Source: Clostridium weizhouense
Lineage (GTDB): Bacteria > Bacillota > Clostridia > Clostridiales > Clostridiaceae
Length of the DNA stretch: 64,000 nucleotides
Direction: 5' to 3'
NCBI RefSeq assembly: GCF_019431045.1
Contig: NZ_JAHXPT010000015.1
Location: 1 to 64,000 of the forward strand
This document shows positions 60,621 to 64,000 of this stretch, in pieces. The notes beneath the pieces were generated by a model. It had not been told where the DNA came from and did no database searches. It worked only from the letters and a program-made list of their open reading frames with translations. How positions within the stretch are numbered: position 1 is the stretch's first letter; each line of letters starts with the position of its first letter. The translations under genes and the position numbers were made by a program.

Positions 60621-60639
60621 TCATTATATAGAATGATAA
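60621..60639. promoter_or_regulatory. Inverted repeat upstream of the DUF2294-fdhF genes
   Basis: TCATTATATAGAATGA(TAA) corresponds base by base to the inverted repeat at 58815-58833, with changes at five positions, and still forms ATCATT/AATGAT. A second palindrome, AATGGTATTTA-TAAATACCATT (60738-60759), lies just before the DUF2294 start. Confidence 0.4.
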
Positions 60640-60781
60640 AGAAAATCATGTGCTATTATAATAATATAGTGGAAAATTACAGAATATAGTCGAAAAAGAT
60701 AAAATATTTATTTGACTATTAAATTTTGTCGGGTTAAAATGGTATTTATAAATACCATTATTATGGCATTGAGGTGTAAGT

Positions 60782-61132
60782 TTGCTTAGTGAAGAGTTAG
60801 AATTACAAGAGAAAATAAGAAAACTATCGATAAAGATTGTTAAATATTATAGAGGAAAAGGTCCTGATAATGTTAAAGTAAATATAAAGGGAAATCTTAT
60901 AATTATACACATTAAAGGAATACTTTCTAATTTATCTGAAATTTTAGTTAATCAAGGGGCTTGCAATGAAGTGAAAAAATATTGGAAATATATAAAGCCA
61001 CATCTTGAAGAGGAATTTTTAGATGAAGTTCATAATATTATTGGAAAAGATTTTGATTATGATTGGGAAATATATAATTTAGAAAATAGAGATAGGGAAA
61101 TAGTAATAAAAATTAATAGAAAAATGGTTTGA
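60782..61132 (+). CDS. DUF2294 family protein
   Basis: A 116-residue protein. The DUF2294 core reads VKYYRGKGPDNVKVNIKGNLIIIHIKGILSNLSEILVNQG, followed by the C-terminal half NIIGKDFDYDWEIYNLENRDREIVIKIN. The family is of unknown function and often lies beside formate dehydrogenase genes, as here. The start is TTG at 60782, just behind GAGGTG. A terminator separates it from fdhF. Confidence 0.85.
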   Translation: MLSEELELQEKIRKLSIKIVKYYRGKGPDNVKVNIKGNLIIIHIKGILSNLSEILVNQGACNEVKKYWKYIKPHLEEEFLDEVHNIIGKDFDYDWEIYNLENRDREIVIKINRKMV

Positions 61133-61163
61133 TTGAAGAGAAAGAAATATCTTAGCTTTTTGA

Positions 61164-61212
61164 TAAGCCAGTACTTTGTGTTAGTAGACACTTTGTACTG
61201 GCTTTTTTTATT
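61164..61212 (+). terminator. Terminator between the DUF2294 and fdhF genes
   Basis: AAGCCAGTAC (61165-61174) pairs exactly with GTACTGGCTT (61195-61204), followed by TTTTTTATTTTT. Only about 40 bases remain to the fdhF ribosome binding site, with at best a weak promoter (TTTACA-N17-AAATAT). Confidence 0.85.
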
Positions 61213-61266
61213 TTTACAAATATAGTTAAAAAAACAAATATTTTAAATTAAAGGAGAATTTTTTAT

Positions 61267-63402
61267 ATGGAAAAGAAAGTGTTAACGGTATGTCCATACT
61301 GTGGAAGCGGATGTCAGCTTTATTTAGTAGTAAAAGATGGTGAAATTGTTAGAGCGGAGCCAGCTAATGGAAGAACTAATGAAGGTAAATTATGTTTAAA
61401 AGGTCATTATGGTTGGGACTTTTTAAATGATCCTAAAATATTGACTGCTAGAATTAAGCAACCAATGATAAGAAAGAACGGTTTATTAGAAGAAGTATCA
61501 TGGGAAGAGGCAACTAAGTTTGTTGCAGAAAAGTTAACAGCTATAAAAGAAAAATATGGTCCAGATGCTATTATGGGAACAGGGGCAGCAAGAGGTCCAG
61601 GAAATGAAGCTAATTATATAATGCAAAAATTTATGAGAGCTGTAATTGGAACTAACAATGTTGATCATTGTGCAAGAGTTTGTCATGGTCCATCAGTAGC
61701 AGGATTATCTTATTCACTAGGTGATGGAGCAATGTCTAATTCTATTGAGGAAATAGAAGATACAGATTTAGTATTTATTTTTGGATATAATGCAGCAGAT
61801 ACTCATCCAATTGTAGCAAGAAGAATAGTTAAAGCAAAAGAAAAAGGAGCAAAAATAATTGTTACAGATCCAAGAATAACTGAAACTTCAAAGTTTGCTG
61901 ATCTACATTTACCTATAAAAGGTGGAACTAATATGGTATTAGTAAATGCTTTTGGTAATGTATTAATAAATGAAGAGTTATATGATAAAGAATACGTTAG
62001 AAATTATACAGAAGGATTTGAAGAATATAAAGAAAATGTTAAAAAGTATACTCCAGAATATGCAGAAAAAATCACTGGTGTTAAAGCTGATGATATAAGA
62101 AAGGCTATGAGAGAATATTCAAAAGCAAAAACTGCAACTATTCTTTATGGAATGGGAGTATGCCAATTCTCACAAGCTGTAGATGTGGTAAAAGGATTAG
62201 CTTCATTAGCACTTTTAACAGGAAATTTTGGAAAACTTAATGTAGGAATTGGCCCTGTTCGTGGTCAAAATAATGTTCAAGGTTCTTGTGATATGGGAGC
62301 TTTACCTAATGTATATCCAGGATATCAAAAAGTTACAGATAAAAAAGTTAAAGAAAAATTTGAGAAAGCTTGGGGCGTTAAGTTATCTGATAAGGTTGGA
62401 TATTTCTTAACAGAAGTACCTCATCTAGTATTAAAAGAAAATAAATTAAAGGCTTATTACATATTTGGAGAAGATCCAGTACAAAGTGATCCAAATGCAG
62501 CTGAATTAAGAGAAGCTTTAGATGAAATGGAATTAGTAATAGTTCAAGATATTTTTATGAATAAAACTGCACTTCATGCTGATGTAGTTTTGCCAGCAAC
62601 TAGTTGGGGTGAACATGATGGAGTTTATTCATCAGCAGATCGTGGATTCCAAAGAATTAGAAAAGCTGTTGAACCAAAAGGCAATGTAAAAACAGATTGG
62701 GAAATTATATGTGATATAGCAACAGCCATGGGATATGAAATGAGTTATAAGAATACAGAAGAAATATGGGATGAAATGAGAAGTTTATGTCCAGATTTTG
62801 CAGGAGCAAGTTATAAAAAACTTGATGAACTAGGTGGAGTTCAATGGCCATGTCCTAATGAACAACACAAAGGAACTAAATATTTATATTCAGGAAATAA
62901 ATTTTCAACTGATAATGGAAAAGGAAAGTTATTTGCTTGCGAATGGAGACAACCTATGGAAGTTCCTGATAAAGACTATCCATTAAGTTTATCTACAGTT
63001 AGAGAAGTAGGACATTATTCAGTTAGAACAATGACTGGAAATTGTAGAGCATTAAGAAGTTTAGCAGATGAACCAGGTTTTATTAGTATGAGTATTGAAG
63101 ATGGTGAAAATCTTGGAATAAAAGATGGAGAGCTAGTTAGAGTAACTTCAAGAAGAGGTAGTGTTATATCTAGAGCATCAATAAACGAAAGAACGAAGAA
63201 AGGATCTACATTTATGACATATCATTGGTGGATAGGGGCTTGTAATGAGTTAACTAATGATTCTTTAGATCCAATATGTAAAACTCCTGAATTTAAATAT
63301 TGTGCAGTTAAAGTAGAAAAAATTGATGATCAAGATTGGGCAGAATCATATGTAAAAGATGAGTATGAAAAAATAAGAAGAAAAATGAATATAAAAGAAT
63401 AG
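61267..63402 (+). CDS. fdhF: Molybdopterin-dependent formate dehydrogenase, Cys type
   Basis: A 711-residue FdhF. Cys9, Cys12, Cys16 and Cys43 bind the N-terminal [4Fe-4S] cluster and Lys45 (LCLKG) relays electrons. The active site DHCARVCHGPSV has Cys139 where E. coli FdhF has selenocysteine. His140 follows, and PVRGQNNVQGSCDMG and the C-terminal MopB domain (RTMTGNCRALRSL to the end) bind the two pterins. It interconverts formate and CO2. The enzyme is cytoplasmic (no Tat signal), and no Fe-S partner or hydrogenase gene is in view. AAGGAG precedes the ATG. It is flanked by Mo-cofactor genes. Confidence 0.95.
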   Translation: MEKKVLTVCPYCGSGCQLYLVVKDGEIVRAEPANGRTNEGKLCLKGHYGWDFLNDPKILTARIKQPMIRKNGLLEEVSWEEATKFVAEKLTAIKEKYGPDAIMGTGAARGPGNEANYIMQKFMRAVIGTNNVDHCARVCHGPSVAGLSYSLGDGAMSNSIEEIEDTDLVFIFGYNAADTHPIVARRIVKAKEKGAKIIVTDPRITETSKFADLHLPIKGGTNMVLVNAFGNVLINEELYDKEYVRNYTEGFEEYKENVKKYTPEYAEKITGVKADDIRKAMREYSKAKTATILYGMGVCQFSQAVDVVKGLASLALLTGNFGKLNVGIGPVRGQNNVQGSCDMGALPNVYPGYQKVTDKKVKEKFEKAWGVKLSDKVGYFLTEVPHLVLKENKLKAYYIFGEDPVQSDPNAAELREALDEMELVIVQDIFMNKTALHADVVLPATSWGEHDGVYSSADRGFQRIRKAVEPKGNVKTDWEIICDIATAMGYEMSYKNTEEIWDEMRSLCPDFAGASYKKLDELGGVQWPCPNEQHKGTKYLYSGNKFSTDNGKGKLFACEWRQPMEVPDKDYPLSLSTVREVGHYSVRTMTGNCRALRSLADEPGFISMSIEDGENLGIKDGELVRVTSRRGSVISRASINERTKKGSTFMTYHWWIGACNELTNDSLDPICKTPEFKYCAVKVEKIDDQDWAESYVKDEYEKIRRKMNIKE

Positions 63403-63471
63403 AAATTTTATACACATTTATACACGAAAGAAAATAATATAGGAAAAATGTGTGTTATCAAGTAAATATCA

Positions 63472-63618
63472 GTTGAGAGTGGAGAGTTAAGGGAAAAATT
63501 CCCTAATGGAATTTTAAAATATATATTTTTAGAAAGTCTTTAAGACTTTCAACTAAAACTCTAAACTCTCAATTATCAACTCTCAACTAAAAAAAGTGTG
63601 GTGTAGCCACTTTGTTCT
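63472..63618 (+). repeat. Composite structured repeat, copy 2 (upstream of second moeA)
   Basis: Left arm GTTGAGAGTGGAGAGTTAA (63472-63490), spacer with GGGAAAAATTCCC, core hairpin GAAAGTCTT-T-AAGACTTTC (63532-63550), right arm of CTCTCAA/ACTCTCAAC units (63558-63587), then GTGGT-GTA-GCCAC (63598-63610) and TTTGTTC. Same plan, length and orientation as 51314-51460. It ends about 26 bases before the second moeA start. Confidence 0.75.
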
Positions 63619-63643
63619 ATTATTGTTTGAAAGGAATTTTAAT

Positions 63644-64000
63644 ATGATTAATATAGATGATGCACTAAATATAATTTGTAAAGAAACAAAAATACTTGGA
63701 ATAGAAAATAAAGATTTATTAAGTAGTATTAATAGAGTTTTGGCAGAAGATATTCATTCTAAAGATAATTTGCCACCATTTAATAAATCAGCTATGGATG
63801 GATACGCTATAAAAAGTAATGATACATTTAACTGTAGTAAAGAAAATATTTGTGAGCTTAAGATAAAAGGAATAGTAAAAGCAGGAGATTTTATTAATGA
63901 TACTTTAAAAAATGGAGAAGCTTATAAGATAATGACAGGGGCTCCAATTCCTAATGGAGCAGATGCAGTTATAGAAATTGAAAAAGTTGAAAGAAAAGAA
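63644..64000 (+). CDS. moeA: Molybdopterin molybdotransferase, second copy (cut by window end)
   Basis: The first 119 residues of a MoeA closely similar to the one at 59158 (most positions identical, e.g. KETKILGIE, RVLAEDI, KDNLPPFNKS, IKAGDFI, NGEAYKIMTGAP). Unlike the first copy it keeps the canonical SAMDGYA motif. AAAGGA precedes the ATG. It lies downstream of fdhF, with the composite repeat between. The 3' part is outside the window. Confidence 0.93.
   Translation, partial: MINIDDALNIICKETKILGIENKDLLSSINRVLAEDIHSKDNLPPFNKSAMDGYAIKSNDTFNCSKENICELKIKGIVKAGDFINDTLKNGEAYKIMTGAPIPNGADAVIEIEKVERKE

Noticed and set aside
1-64000. CRISPR arrays, prophage or complete IS elements
   Set aside because: No regularly spaced direct repeats, phage structural genes or transposase genes were seen. 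The endolysin stands alone and is better explained by its sigma-factor neighbour.

Overview
The window is a continuous, very AT-rich stretch of a low-GC, spore-forming Firmicute, most likely Clostridium sensu stricto (cluster I). This rests on strong GGAGG-type ribosome binding sites, many TTG/GTG starts, a large Alu-type SRP RNA, a recR-yaaL-bofA block (BofA controls pro-sigmaK processing, so the host sporulates), a lysine riboswitch on dapA and a TcdR/BotR/UviA-type sigma factor. I cannot name the species.

Layout. 1-200: 3' end of an rRNA operon (5S). 0.2-10.9 kb: AraC regulator with a divergent GH31 alpha-glucosidase, a DUF1461 membrane protein, an MBL hydrolase, riboswitch-controlled dapA, a SulP anion transporter and a double P-loop ATPase. 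11-15.9 kb: DUF1540 protein, APH-like kinase, amt-glnK behind a promoter-proximal terminator, HD and Hsp20 proteins. 15.9-22 kb: DEAD-box helicase, PlsC, a P-type ATPase and its overlapping partner. 22-28 kb: tRNA-Arg, a three-gene MacB/FtsX-type ABC operon, two membrane proteins. 28.2-39.9 kb: the tadA / tRNA-Ser / SRP RNA / dnaX / ybaB / recR / yaaL / bofA backbone, separated by PAP2, GH18 chitinase, dfrA-thyA and an MCP. 40-42.4 kb: ParA relic, TetR-controlled hydrolase and DUF6790-like protein. 42.6-45.2 kb: a TcdR-like sigma factor, a LysM endolysin with the same promoter signature, and a lipoprotein with no standard start codon. 45.5-49.6 kb: RodA, a two-gene ABC exporter, a Cys-rich peptide. 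50.2-56.9 kb: serine biosynthesis (class V aminotransferase, SerA, DUF1015), DUF421, and a PfkB kinase with a TrpF-like protein. 57-64 kb: CPBP protease, then a molybdenum-cofactor and formate dehydrogenase block (mogA, moeA, a decayed mogA copy, DUF2294, fdhF, second moeA cut by the window edge).

The most interesting points are: (1) a TcdR/UviA-type sigma factor gene and a signal-peptide-less endolysin gene that share the promoter signature GAGTTTACA-N17-GTTYTT, which suggests an autoregulated toxin- or bacteriocin-release circuit; (2) a tRNA-like RNA with encoded CCA abutting the 5' end of the SRP RNA; (3) a composite repeat whose arms differ between two copies yet remain complementary within each copy; (4) a dispersed palindromic element in at least seven places; (5) a duplicated mogA/moeA unit with one mogA in ruins; (6) a TrpF fold lacking the catalytic Cys, coupled to a PfkB kinase.

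No CRISPR array, complete insertion sequence or prophage was seen. Family names come from motif recognition by eye; no database search was run.
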